Shown: positions 54,315-62,470 of the stretch, piece by piece | How the letters are laid out: every line of letters starts with the position of its first letter | Position numbering within the stretch: position 1 is the stretch's first letter | Source: Bin5 sp965200615 | GTDB taxonomy: Bacteria; Chloroflexota; Anaerolineae; Caldilineales; Caldilineaceae | DNA length: 64,000 nucleotides | NCBI GenBank assembly: GCA_965200615.1 | Contig: OZ241377.1 | Location: 3,224,001 to 3,288,000, forward strand | Direction: 5' to 3' | Position numbers and translations under genes: made by a program | The notes under the pieces: generated by a model | What the model was told of the DNA's origin: nothing | Database searches by the model: none | What the model saw: the letters and a program-made list of their open reading frames with translations, nothing else

Positions 54315-55412
54315 ATGATGAAAGAACCTCCAAACTCAGGTTCGCAGCGCCGGCCCTCGGACCTCGACAACATCTATCTGCCCCATGGGCTGCTGCGTAA
54401 CGGCGATCTGCAAACGATCCTTGGGCAGCACATCCCCTCTGATGCCAGGGCCGTTATGGAGCGAGAGCAGATGATCCTGTTCGACGCCGGCTCTGATCGG
54501 ACCGAACTTGAGACGGATCGGACCGTGCGGCTGCTCGGCGTCTACACGCCAAGCAGCTCTCCCATCAACGCGCCTTCCGGACCTGAGGGGCTGGCAATGT
54601 TGCTGCACGGATGGGAAGGAGACAGCCACTCCGCCTACAATCTGATTCTGGGCAGCGAGTTGATTCGGGCAGGGTATGACGTCGTGCGCCTCAACATGAG
54701 GGACCATGGACCGACGCACCACTTGAACAAAGGTATCTTCTTCGGCACATTGATCGAGGAGGTGCACGCCGCCACCCACCAGGTCGGGCTTCTCGCCGCG
54801 GGCAGGCCGTTCTTCATCATTGGCGCGTCACTCGGCGGCAATTTCGTAGTTCGCATAGCCCTTCGACACTCGAGAAATCCTATCCCCAATCTTCGTCGGG
54901 CCATCGCCGTCAATCCCGTTCTCAATCCACGTCGCGCATGCTTACTTCTGGACGACCACCGACTCCTGCGCCGCTATTTCCGCCGCCGCTGGCTCGAATC
55001 GCTCTTGAAGAAGCAGAAGCTCTTTCCGGATCTATACGACTTTACGCCTCTGGCCTCCGTCCCGACGATCTGGGAAATGAGCGACTGGGTGACCAAGAGC
55101 ATGTCCTTCTACGATGACGTGGAAGAATACCTTGACGCCTACAGTGTCAAACCCAGGGATCTGCTCGACCTGGCCGTCCCGCTTACTATTCTCACCGCGG
55201 CCAACGACCCCCTGATTCCATCCGACGATATCGAAGCTCTTCCAACCCATCCTCAACTGCAGGTAAACGTCCTGCCCTACGGGGGCCATGTAGGCTACAA
55301 CGATCTCTTTCCGCTGCGAAACTGTCTTCCGGATCTGATAAAGCACGTGCTGAAACAGGACGCCGCCGAATACCCGCACTCCGGACGGCGCCAATTCTTC
55401 GGTCGCGCATAA
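54315..55412 (+). CDS. alpha/beta hydrolase of the YheT/ABHD type
   Basis: Probably a carboxylesterase or lipase acting on membrane-derived lipids. The hydrolase features are LLHGWEGDSHSAYN (oxyanion loop) near residue 97, the nucleophile elbow GASLGGN near 175, the Asp region in TAANDPLIPSDDI near 295, and the His in GGHVGYND near 325. The order and spacing match YheT rather than ordinary lipases. Two adjacent in-frame ATGs (54315, 54318) start the conserved part; a longer frame opens at 54219 but crosses the leader hairpin and is not coding-like. No clear ribosome site. Confidence 0.82.
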   Translation: MMKEPPNSGSQRRPSDLDNIYLPHGLLRNGDLQTILGQHIPSDARAVMEREQMILFDAGSDRTELETDRTVRLLGVYTPSSSPINAPSGPEGLAMLLHGWEGDSHSAYNLILGSELIRAGYDVVRLNMRDHGPTHHLNKGIFFGTLIEEVHAATHQVGLLAAGRPFFIIGASLGGNFVVRIALRHSRNPIPNLRRAIAVNPVLNPRRACLLLDDHRLLRRYFRRRWLESLLKKQKLFPDLYDFTPLASVPTIWEMSDWVTKSMSFYDDVEEYLDAYSVKPRDLLDLAVPLTILTAANDPLIPSDDIEALPTHPQLQVNVLPYGGHVGYNDLFPLRNCLPDLIKHVLKQDAAEYPHSGRRQFFGRA

Positions 55413-55496
55413 AATGTCGGTTATACTGAACCGCAATAACGGTAACGTTCTCGTAGTGAAGCGTCAGGTCGAACCGACGCGCAAAAAGATAGCGCC

Positions 55497-56339
55497 ATGC
55501 CGCACATACTGATCATAGGCGCAAATGGACAGCTCGGGCAGGCACTTAGAGCCCAATTCAATTCCGCCGCAAAACTGACCTGCTGGACGCGCCCGCGATA
55601 CGATGTCGCCGACCCGGCGATCGCCGACGCCGTGGCAGAAATGGCCCCCGACGTCGTCATCAATGCAGCCGCCTGGACCGACGTCGACGGAGCCGAAAAT
55701 GCGCCCCGGTTCGCCTTTGAAGTCAATGCGCTTGGCCCCAAGTACCTGGCGGAAGGTTGCGCGCGTTGCGGTGGCGCGCTGGTACAGATTAGCACGAACG
55801 AAGTGTTCGCCGGGGAGATGGGCCGCTTCTATCACGAATATGAACAGACCTCTCCCGGCAGCGTCTACGCCCGCAGTAAGGCTGCCGGCGAACAGGCCGC
55901 TGCCGCAATCCTGGATCACCTCTACATCGTGCGCGTCGCCTGGCTCTACGGCGCCGGCAGCAGTAACTTTCCCGCTAAGATCAGCGCCGCCGCCGACCGG
56001 CACGGCGCTCTCCGCGTCGTCAACGACGAATTCGGCAACCCGACCTACGCGCCTGACGTTGCCGCGGCGCTGGCAAAGCTGGTTCAAACGCAGCGCTACG
56101 GCATCTATCACCTCGTTAACGAAGGCTGCGCCAGCAGGTACGACTGGGCAGCCGAGCTGTTGCGCCTGACCGGACGCGAGGCGCTCCCCGTCGACCCCAT
56201 AAAGGCCAGTGCGTGGCCGCGCCCGACGACGCCTCCTCTTCACGCTGTCCTGGTCAACCAGGCCGCTTCGGCTCTCGGGATTGCCCTGCGCGGCTGGCGC
56301 GAGGCGCTGCGCGAATATGCGCAGACAGAATTCAACTGA
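55497..56339 (+). CDS. rmlD: dTDP-4-dehydrorhamnose reductase
   Basis: Reduces dTDP-4-keto-L-rhamnose, the last step of dTDP-rhamnose synthesis. The NADPH motif IIGANGQLGQALRAQ lies near residue 5, the catalytic Tyr/Lys pair in VYARSKAAGEQ near 123-127, and the family N-terminal and YGAGSSNF segments are present. The other rml genes are not in view; this copy is linked to a glycosyltransferase of rhamnosyltransferase type, which begins 16 bases after its stop. Confidence 0.92.
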   Translation: MPHILIIGANGQLGQALRAQFNSAAKLTCWTRPRYDVADPAIADAVAEMAPDVVINAAAWTDVDGAENAPRFAFEVNALGPKYLAEGCARCGGALVQISTNEVFAGEMGRFYHEYEQTSPGSVYARSKAAGEQAAAAILDHLYIVRVAWLYGAGSSNFPAKISAAADRHGALRVVNDEFGNPTYAPDVAAALAKLVQTQRYGIYHLVNEGCASRYDWAAELLRLTGREALPVDPIKASAWPRPTTPPLHAVLVNQAASALGIALRGWREALREYAQTEFN

Positions 56340-56355
56340 TGAACAGGGCTACCCC

Positions 56356-57351
56356 ATGAACGTGAACGGTGCAAAAGGCAGTGCGGGCAAATCCAATGAG
56401 TTTCCCGCACGCGCGCCCTTTTTCTCTGTACTCATTCCCAACTACAACGGCGTCCGGCATCTGCCCGACCTGTTTGCCGGACTGGCTTCACAGTCTTTCA
56501 CCGATTTTGAACTCATCTTCGCCGACGACGCCAGCAGTGACGACTCTGTTGCCTGGGTGCAGGCCAGCGCCCCTCAAGCGCGCATACTGGCCGGCAGCGG
56601 GAACAAAGGGTTCGTCGGCACGGTCAACAGGGCTGCCCGCGCCGCGCGAGGACGCGTGATAGTTCTTCTCAATAACGACACCCAACCAGCGCCGGATTTC
56701 CTGGCCGAACTGGCAAAAACAGTCTGCTCTCAACCCCGCGCGGGAATCGTAGCCGCAAAGCTACTGCTCTTTGAGGAACGCGACCGCATTCATACGGCCG
56801 GGGACATGATGGGGCGGGATGGGATTCCACGGAATCGCGGTGTCTGGGCCACCGACAGCGGCCAGTTCGACAACTCGGAGGACGTGTTTGGCGGCTGTGG
56901 CGGGGCAATGGCCGTGCGCCGCGAGCTTTGGGAAGCCCTTGAAGGCTTTGACGAGGATTTCTGGATGTATATCGAGGACGTCGACTTCTCGTTCCGCGCC
57001 CAACTCCTGGGCTGGCACGCGGCATTTGCGCCGGCGGCGCGTGTTTTCCATAAGCTGGGCGGCAGCGGTGGCGACGAACTGAGCAGCTTCTACGTGGGCC
57101 GCAACACGATCTGGACTCTGGCCAAAAACATGCCGACCTCGCTCCTCCTGAGTCATTCCTCGCAGATCGTAAAAGCCCAACTCTCGATCGCGGCTGACGC
57201 CCTGCGCAACTGTCGCGGGAGCGCTGCCCGCGCCCGCCTGCGAGGACAGCTCGCCGGACTGCTCGGCCTGCCGCGCGTCCTCCAACAGCGCGCCCTGGTT
57301 CAGTCCCGCAAAAAGCGTCACGACGTCGAGATCGACCGTCTACTGATTTAG
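56356..57351 (+). CDS. family 2 glycosyltransferase, rhamnosyltransferase-like (WbbL type)
   Basis: Transfers a sugar, probably rhamnose, to a surface polysaccharide. GT-A features: FSVLIPNYNG at the N-terminus, the DxD-like FADDASSDDS near residue 53, NNDTQPAP near 98, and GGAMAVRRELWEALEGFDED with the MYIEDVDFSFRAQ acceptor/base region near 195-215. About 330 residues from ATG 56356 is a normal length. The longer open frame back to 56209 overlaps rmlD and is not coding-like. The pairing with rmlD supports the sugar guess. Confidence 0.85.
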   Translation: MNVNGAKGSAGKSNEFPARAPFFSVLIPNYNGVRHLPDLFAGLASQSFTDFELIFADDASSDDSVAWVQASAPQARILAGSGNKGFVGTVNRAARAARGRVIVLLNNDTQPAPDFLAELAKTVCSQPRAGIVAAKLLLFEERDRIHTAGDMMGRDGIPRNRGVWATDSGQFDNSEDVFGGCGGAMAVRRELWEALEGFDEDFWMYIEDVDFSFRAQLLGWHAAFAPAARVFHKLGGSGGDELSSFYVGRNTIWTLAKNMPTSLLLSHSSQIVKAQLSIAADALRNCRGSAARARLRGQLAGLLGLPRVLQQRALVQSRKKRHDVEIDRLLI

Positions 57352-57423
57352 GGTTTCACTCTCCCTGCGGAAGAGGCGCCCTGCTCGACTCCCCCTGCAC
57401 AGCGAAGGCAGATTCGCGACTCG

Positions 57424-58692
57424 CTACCCCAGCGCGAACAGACCGTCGAGCAGGCTGTCGTCGACGCGCTCGCCGATGATGTAGCGCCGCGACCCCGATA
57501 CGCCTGTAGTGGTAATGAAATATTGGCCCGGCTCTGAACCGAGGTAATGGTCCAGCAACTGATTTGTAACGTCGCGCCAGCGTTGCGCGGCCGGCTGGTC
57601 CTGCCGCTGCAGCGCCACCCAGTCGGGAGGGATCTCGATGGCGATGCGTGCGCTGGCAGCGCTGAATAGCGGCGCTCCGTGTCCCTGGTTTACAACAGTC
57701 AGGTCCGGGTCGGATTCGATCTCAATGGGACCAGAATGCTCGCTGCCCCGCAGCGCCTTCTGCACGCGCTTCGTGCGGACCGCCCACAACAGATTCAGTC
57801 GCGAGGCAGTCACACGGTTCAGTTCGTTTCGAAACGAATAAAGGCTGGGCTGAAATTCGCAGGCGACGGCGCCCAGGCGGGTGAAATTGAGCAACCCATT
57901 GGCAAAAAGCAGCGGGTCCGTCGTCCAGCTAATCAGATCAATGCCCAACTCGAGGGCCTGACGCGCTTGCAGCCGTTTCAGCGCCTGGCCGATCCGGCGC
58001 CGGCGCATGCCGGGAGCCACGGCAAGCAGTTGAGACTCCAATTGCAGCTCCCGGCGGTAGGGGTGAAACGCAGGCATGGCCGGACATGTAGGAAAACGGA
58101 AAAACCCCAGCAGGAATCCGGCCACAGCCCCGTCAACGCGGGCCACCAGCGAGCAACCCATGCCCCCTTCGGCGCTATGCAGATCGCTGGGATAGAGCCC
58201 GTCCGGCGGGCTGTGCCATATCGACTGCTGCATCAATCGAATTTGCGCCGCCTCTTCCTCGTTGGGGCGCCCGCAGTCAACTCCGTCAAGGTCAATATGC
58301 GTGGGTTTGAAAGAATGGTCCGCCTCGGGAAGGTAGAAGCAGGTTTTGTGGTTTGAAGGAAGAACCCTTTCGACGGCACGGGAAATCTCGTCGGCGCCAA
58401 GCGGGATCGAACCGGCAACATGCTCGTAGCGCAACGTATAAGTGGCCCCCTCGCCACTGACGTCCCGCGGGAGCAGAAACGCGTAACCGCCGAGGGATCC
58501 CGCTTCGTCGCCCTGGCCGCAGTTGAGAGCAAAGCAGGCCCCGCCGATTTTCGGCAGGACAGCCTCAAGAAAATGATGTGGCAGCAGCGATGGCCGCTCT
58601 TCCAACTGCCTCCTCAGCTCTCGCAGCCTGTCTGACCAGTCGGCTGACGATGGGTCAACTCGTTTCGCGCTGACGAATCGGCTCATCCGCAT
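57424..58692 (-). CDS. GNAT-like acetyltransferase (COG3375-type)
   Basis: A 422-residue protein whose central part looks like a GNAT fold: LVARVDGAVAGFLLGFFRFP near 185-205, then a P-loop-like MRRRRIGQALKRLQARQALE near 230-250, and GIDLISWTTDPLLFANGLLN. This matches the predicted acetyltransferases of COG3375; the N- and C-terminal arms are uncharacterised. Its ATG overlaps the preceding gene's stop (58683-58692), so translation is probably coupled to the smaller acetyltransferase upstream. Confidence 0.72.
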   Translation of the reverse strand: MRMSRFVSAKRVDPSSADWSDRLRELRRQLEERPSLLPHHFLEAVLPKIGGACFALNCGQGDEAGSLGGYAFLLPRDVSGEGATYTLRYEHVAGSIPLGADEISRAVERVLPSNHKTCFYLPEADHSFKPTHIDLDGVDCGRPNEEEAAQIRLMQQSIWHSPPDGLYPSDLHSAEGGMGCSLVARVDGAVAGFLLGFFRFPTCPAMPAFHPYRRELQLESQLLAVAPGMRRRRIGQALKRLQARQALELGIDLISWTTDPLLFANGLLNFTRLGAVACEFQPSLYSFRNELNRVTASRLNLLWAVRTKRVQKALRGSEHSGPIEIESDPDLTVVNQGHGAPLFSAASARIAIEIPPDWVALQRQDQPAAQRWRDVTNQLLDHYLGSEPGQYFITTTGVSGSRRYIIGERVDDSLLDGLFALG

Positions 58693-59240
58693 GCCTTTTC
58701 ATAGCGCTGTCGCCACTCCTCAACTGTCATGCCGTAGTAGAGCTCGTCCAAGTAGCGCCCGTCGGTGAAGATAGCCCTCCGCACCGCTCCTTCGCGTACA
58801 AAGCCCAGCTTTTCGTGCAACGAGCGCGAGCTGTCGTTTTCGCTGTGCATCTGAACGGTTACCTTCTGGTAGCGCAATTCCTGAAAGTAGTAGCGAAGAA
58901 TCAGCAGTATGGCAGCCGCGGCATAGCCCTTGCGGCGGTACGCGGCATCTACACCCACTCCGTATTTGAAGACGCCGTTACGGGCATGGCAATTGTGCGT
59001 GTGAATGAAACCGACCGGCGTCCCGTCGTGACCTTCGATGACCCACCTGAATGAGTCGTTTTCCATCCTCCTCTTCGCCTCGGCGGCCGCCCACTCCCGC
59101 ACCTGCGAAAGGGAAACCGGCGGCCAGACGAATTCAAGATTTCGCGCCATCTCGCTGTCCTGGTTCCAGCGCCAGAAAGTGTCCCCGTCCTCCGGCTCCA
59201 CCCCGCGCAGTCGGATCAACCCGGTCTGCCAGTAGTTCAT
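58683..59240 (-). CDS. GNAT N-acetyltransferase (RimJ/RimL-like)
   Basis: A 185-residue acetyltransferase. IRLRGVEPEDGDTFWRWNQD is the typical RimJ/RimL start, and the acetyl-CoA loop is VGVDAAYRRKGYAAAAILLI near residue 100, followed by HSENDSSRSLHEKLGFVREG. Substrate unknown (protein N-terminus, sugar or antibiotic are possible). Together with the overlapping GNAT-like gene it forms a two-gene unit. Confidence 0.88.
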   Translation of the reverse strand: MNYWQTGLIRLRGVEPEDGDTFWRWNQDSEMARNLEFVWPPVSLSQVREWAAAEAKRRMENDSFRWVIEGHDGTPVGFIHTHNCHARNGVFKYGVGVDAAYRRKGYAAAAILLILRYYFQELRYQKVTVQMHSENDSSRSLHEKLGFVREGAVRRAIFTDGRYLDELYYGMTVEEWRQRYEKACG

Positions 59241-59531
59241 CCAGTCACCCCGTGCGTCCTCTCTTCAACGTATCTGTCCGTGTTCGACCCCGTCCGTTTG
59301 ATAAGCTCCAGGGGAGAAGGGACTCCGCTCGAAAAAACGCCACCGAAGGCGCTGGGCGCCTCGTTGGCGCCACGCAAGAGTCCCGAGTGCATGGTTGCTC
59401 TCGTCTGTGGCGCCGTCGCGGCCAGTATTGAATTGGTCGTAGGAGTTGGCGTTGCTTTGGAGGGTGTCAGGCTCTGGCGGGATGAACGGGCCTGCTCCAC
59501 AAACCGTGTTGGCATGGCCTCAATCCCCCGT
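59241..59531. other. about 290 bases without a recognisable gene
   Basis: A minus-strand frame at 59237-59515 encodes a Thr/Ser/Ala-rich peptide with no family features or ribosome site, and a plus-strand frame overlaps it. I treat both as non-coding. The region lies upstream of the minus-strand acetyltransferase gene and should contain its promoter. Confidence 0.4.
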
Positions 59532-59930
59532 TCAGGCGGCTGGAGGCGGAGACTCCGTCGCCTCTTGCGGCGAGTCGGTGTCAGCGGCCCGGGACCGGCG
59601 TCGCGCCGGTGTCATCTCATCCATCGAACTCTTGAGTTCCGACCTGATCACCTGTACGGAACGCACGATCCCAGCCAGTCTGCCGCTCGTGGAAATGAGA
59701 GGAGAAATGAAACTCGTGCTCACAAACTCTGCTGAACCTTTGACCGTGCCGACCGTCTCCTGGCTGTCTCTGATCACCGGTCTCATTTCGGCCCTGATCA
59801 TTTTGACCAGACGCCAGACCTGCCAGATCAGTACCACCAGCAGGCCGTTCATTATGAGAATCTCCAGCGCAACCAGAATGATGGCGATATCCCGAACTGT
59901 GGCGCTGACCACGACGCTCTCCTTTTGCAA
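59532..59930 (-). CDS. small membrane protein, DUF948-like
   Basis: A 132-residue protein with one hydrophobic helix at about residues 14-38 (IAIILVALEILIMNGLLVVL) followed by a long amphipathic helical stretch (RLVKMIRAEMRPVIRDSQET) and a charged proline-rich tail. This resembles DUF948 proteins, which are thought to be general-stress membrane proteins. The gene is downstream of the membrane gene at 59999-60280 and mnmA, all on the minus strand. Confidence 0.62.
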   Translation of the reverse strand: MQKESVVVSATVRDIAIILVALEILIMNGLLVVLIWQVWRLVKMIRAEMRPVIRDSQETVGTVKGSAEFVSTSFISPLISTSGRLAGIVRSVQVIRSELKSSMDEMTPARRRSRAADTDSPQEATESPPPAA

Positions 59931-59998
59931 TCGGTCGAGTTAACAGAGTCCGGGTCGGCCGGCGGATGATTGAGCCGCGCTGCGCGCTTGCCTCGCGA

Positions 59999-60280
59999 CT
60001 AGTGAATGACGACCCTGGCGAGAAACAGGGCAATCACAGAGGCCAGTGTCGCCTCCAACAGGCTGAGCTGTCCAACTTGCCATGTTTCCCACTGCAGTGT
60101 CTGGCTAACCCAATGCCCTAGTATAAATCCCACGCCAGCCGCAATCAGGTACTGCGGTAGTTCCCGCAGCGAACGGCCCGTCCACAGGTGAAAGATGCTG
60201 GCGTAACCCGTGACGAGCAAGGTACCCAGCAGAACTGACGGACTGAGAATCAGCGAGGCAAATGGCGATCCGGGAACCAG
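59999..60280 (-). CDS. small three-helix membrane protein, probable CTG start
   Basis: About 93 residues with three hydrophobic helices (LILSPSVLLGTLLVTGYASI, YLIAAGVGFILGHWV, ATLASVIALFLARVVI). The TTG at 60220 would cut through the first helix. Extending the frame upstream gives a complete helix and reaches CTG at 60280, 7 bases after the strong site AGGAGG (60288-60293); no ATG or GTG lies in frame. The mnmA stop is just before this site, so the gene is probably co-translated with mnmA. No function can be given. Confidence 0.6.
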   Translation of the reverse strand: MVPGSPFASLILSPSVLLGTLLVTGYASIFHLWTGRSLRELPQYLIAAGVGFILGHWVSQTLQWETWQVGQLSLLEATLASVIALFLARVVIH

Positions 60281-60298
60281 TCGTGCACCTCCTCGGCC

Positions 60299-61489
60299 TC
60301 AATTGAGGGAGACACGACCGGCCGGCGCGCTCTCAGATGCCGCCGAAACTTTGCCGGGATCCACTTTGTCGATCAGCCCTCCGCCCAGACAGTGGGGACC
60401 GTCGTAGAAGACTGCCCCCTGGCCTGGACTGACGCCGCGAGCCGGCTCAGCGAAAGCGACTCTCACACTGCCGTCCTGCCGTGGATAGACCGTACAGTCC
60501 AGCGGTCGTCCTGAATAACGGATCTGGCACTGGACCCGGCTGCCCGCGGGAACCGGCCGGCCCATCGTCCAGCTCACGCCTGTAGCCAGTAGTTCAGATC
60601 TGCCGAGCGCCGCGGCCGGTCCTGCGATTAACTGGTTGCTGTCCGGCTCCAACGCAACCACGTACATAGGGGCGGTCGCGCCGCTCAGGCCCAGACCCCG
60701 TCGCTGCCCAACGGTATAGTTCGGCAGCCCGCTGTGCCGGCCCAGCACATTGCCATCGACGTCCACGATTTCGCCTGCCGTCATCGCATCTGCAGCCCAA
60801 TCGGTCAGAAAGCGCCGGTAATCGTCATCAACCACGAAGCAAAGGTCCATCGAATCATGCTTGCTGTGGATGGGCAGCCCGCGCGCAGCCGCCATCCGAC
60901 GCACCTCTTCCTTTGCGAAATCGCCCACAGGGAAAAGCAGATCGCACAACTCGGCCTGACCCAGCATACTCAGCACGTAGGACTGGTCCTTACGCATATC
61001 AACGCCGCGCAACAGATGCACGTTGCCGTCCGCCTGCCGCCGCAAACGTGCATAGTGGCCTGTCGCCAGGTAATCGGCTCCCAGTCGCCGGGCATAGTTG
61101 AGCAGATAATCGAAGCGGATGTGCCGGTTGCAGGCCAGGCAGGGGTTGGGTGTGAGCCCGTCGCTGTACCCTTCGATAAAGAGGTCAACCACCTTCTCTT
61201 TGAAGGGCCGCTCGACATTGATCAGATAGAAAGGCATTCCCAACTTGTCGGCGACGCGGCGGGCGTCTTCCACGCTCTCCTCATCGCAGCACTTGTTGCC
61301 GGATCCTTCGCCGCTCGCCGCCTCCGCCCACAACCTCATCATCACGCCGATGCACCGATAGCCCCGCTCGGCAAGCAAGGCTGCCGCGACCGAACTGTCG
61401 ACGCCGCCGCTCATCGCGACAACCACGGTCGTCTCGGTGGGTGGGATATCGTGCACGCGCCTGCTGCTCTCGTCCAACATGCTGCGCAT
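60299..61489 (-). CDS. mnmA: tRNA-specific 2-thiouridylase
   Basis: Thiolates uridine 34 of tRNAs for Lys, Glu and Gln. The ATP PP-loop is VVVAMSGGVDSSVAAALL near residue 25, followed by the two catalytic cysteines in NPCLACN near 119 and DLCFVVDDDYRRFL near 215, and the usual late HSGLPNYTVGQRRGLG. The reported start, ATG 61489, overlaps a TAGAAT -10-like hexamer (61488-61493). If that promoter is used, translation would begin at ATG 61480 and be almost leaderless. Confidence 0.95.
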   Translation of the reverse strand: MRSMLDESSRRVHDIPPTETTVVVAMSGGVDSSVAAALLAERGYRCIGVMMRLWAEAASGEGSGNKCCDEESVEDARRVADKLGMPFYLINVERPFKEKVVDLFIEGYSDGLTPNPCLACNRHIRFDYLLNYARRLGADYLATGHYARLRRQADGNVHLLRGVDMRKDQSYVLSMLGQAELCDLLFPVGDFAKEEVRRMAAARGLPIHSKHDSMDLCFVVDDDYRRFLTDWAADAMTAGEIVDVDGNVLGRHSGLPNYTVGQRRGLGLSGATAPMYVVALEPDSNQLIAGPAAALGRSELLATGVSWTMGRPVPAGSRVQCQIRYSGRPLDCTVYPRQDGSVRVAFAEPARGVSPGQGAVFYDGPHCLGGGLIDKVDPGKVSAASESAPAGRVSLN

Positions 61490-61600
61490 TCTAACACAAT
61501 CGTATACTTTCCGTCATGGCTGCAGCAGTGCGCGCGTGTCCGGCCGCTCTCCAACTCGCCAACGATTCCGCTGCGCACAAGACCAGCGACTTGATCTCAA

Positions 61601-61609
61601 TGGTATAAT
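61601..61609 (+). promoter_or_regulatory. extended -10 promoter of the FmdE-like gene
   Basis: TGGTATAAT contains a perfect -10 hexamer with the extended TG. It lies about 93 bases before the FmdE-like ATG; no good -35 is visible, as is normal for extended -10 promoters. Confidence 0.6.
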
Positions 61610-61701
61610 GGGGCAAGGTCGCCGCAAAGAAACGCGTGCAGCCTTCGGACAATTGTCAGCAGGGCCCGAACCCGGAGTTCCGCACAGAAGGAGGTGCGCC
61701 A

Positions 61702-62319
61702 ATGGCGATGCCGACCGATACGCCAACGCAGGCTGTCTCGCCTGAGCTGGAAAAAGCGCTGGAACTGGCCTCCGCCCGCCACAAACATCTCTGCCCGCGC
61801 CAGGTGCTTGGGGCCCGCTGCGCCATCGCCGCAACAGCCATGTTGGAGCTGGAGGCGCCCCGCAAAGACAAGCGCCTGCTGGTGATCGTGGAGACCGACG
61901 GCTGCTTCGTGGACGGCGTCGAGGCGGCTGCGGGCGTATCCGTAGGCGGCCGCACGCTGCGAGTCGAAGACTACGGAAAAATCGCCGCCACCTTCGTCGA
62001 CGTGAAGACCGAACGCGCACTGCGAGTCGCGCCCCAAACTGATGTCCGCGACCGTGCCCGCGACTACGCCCCCGAGCAGACGCGACGCTACTTCGCCATG
62101 CTCCACGGCTACCAGCGCATGCCGGAGGCCGAGTTGCTCTCGTTCGAGTGGGTGGAGCTGGCGAAGCCGGTCGCCGCGATCGTGAGCCGGGCCGGCGCGC
62201 GGGCGAATTGTGATAACTGTGGCGAAGAGATTATCAACGAACGGGAGGTCGTGGGCGCTGGCGCTACGTTGTGCCGGTCCTGCGCAGGCGGAGGGTATTA
62301 CTCGGTAAGCACGGAGTAG
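61702..62319 (+). CDS. FmdE-family protein (formylmethanofuran dehydrogenase subunit E-like)
   Basis: A 205-residue metal-binding protein. The FmdE core begins with ASARHKHLCPRQVLGARCA near residue 25, where His and Cys may bind iron or molybdenum cofactors, and ends in a four-cysteine zinc finger, CDNCGEEIINEREVV then LCRSCAG. FmdE proteins outside methanogens occur as single genes, often associated with molybdenum enzymes; no Mo enzyme is in view. ATG 61702 has AAGGAGGTG six bases upstream. Confidence 0.85.
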   Translation: MAMPTDTPTQAVSPELEKALELASARHKHLCPRQVLGARCAIAATAMLELEAPRKDKRLLVIVETDGCFVDGVEAAAGVSVGGRTLRVEDYGKIAATFVDVKTERALRVAPQTDVRDRARDYAPEQTRRYFAMLHGYQRMPEAELLSFEWVELAKPVAAIVSRAGARANCDNCGEEIINEREVVGAGATLCRSCAGGGYYSVSTE

Positions 62320-62344
62320 GTTCTGTACAGGAAGCTGGTGAACT

Positions 62345-62470
62345 GTGTTGAAACGTGTTGTACATCCGGGGGAGATTCTGAGGGACGAGCTTGAGAAAAT
62401 GGGCATGTCCCCAATGGCGTTCGCCCGCGCGCTTTCATCTCATCACCGCTCCCCCAATGTTCCAGCTTAA
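62345..62470 (+). pseudogene. truncated HigA-type antitoxin (XRE family)
   Basis: A 40-codon reading frame too short to stand out, reading LKRVVHPGEILRDELEKMGM then SPMAFARAL. This is the characteristic N-terminus of HigA-family antitoxins (HPGEIL...EEL...G.S...FA..L). After FARAL the match stops, replaced by SSHHRSPNVPA and a stop, so only the first third of the HTH domain survives. Its last codons overlap the ATG of the following gene, placing a recombination junction at about 62435. Confidence 0.6.

Noticed and set aside
59237..59515. 92-codon minus-strand frame rich in Thr, Ser and Ala
   Set aside because: No ribosome site, composition unlike real genes here, overlapped by a plus-strand frame of equal quality.
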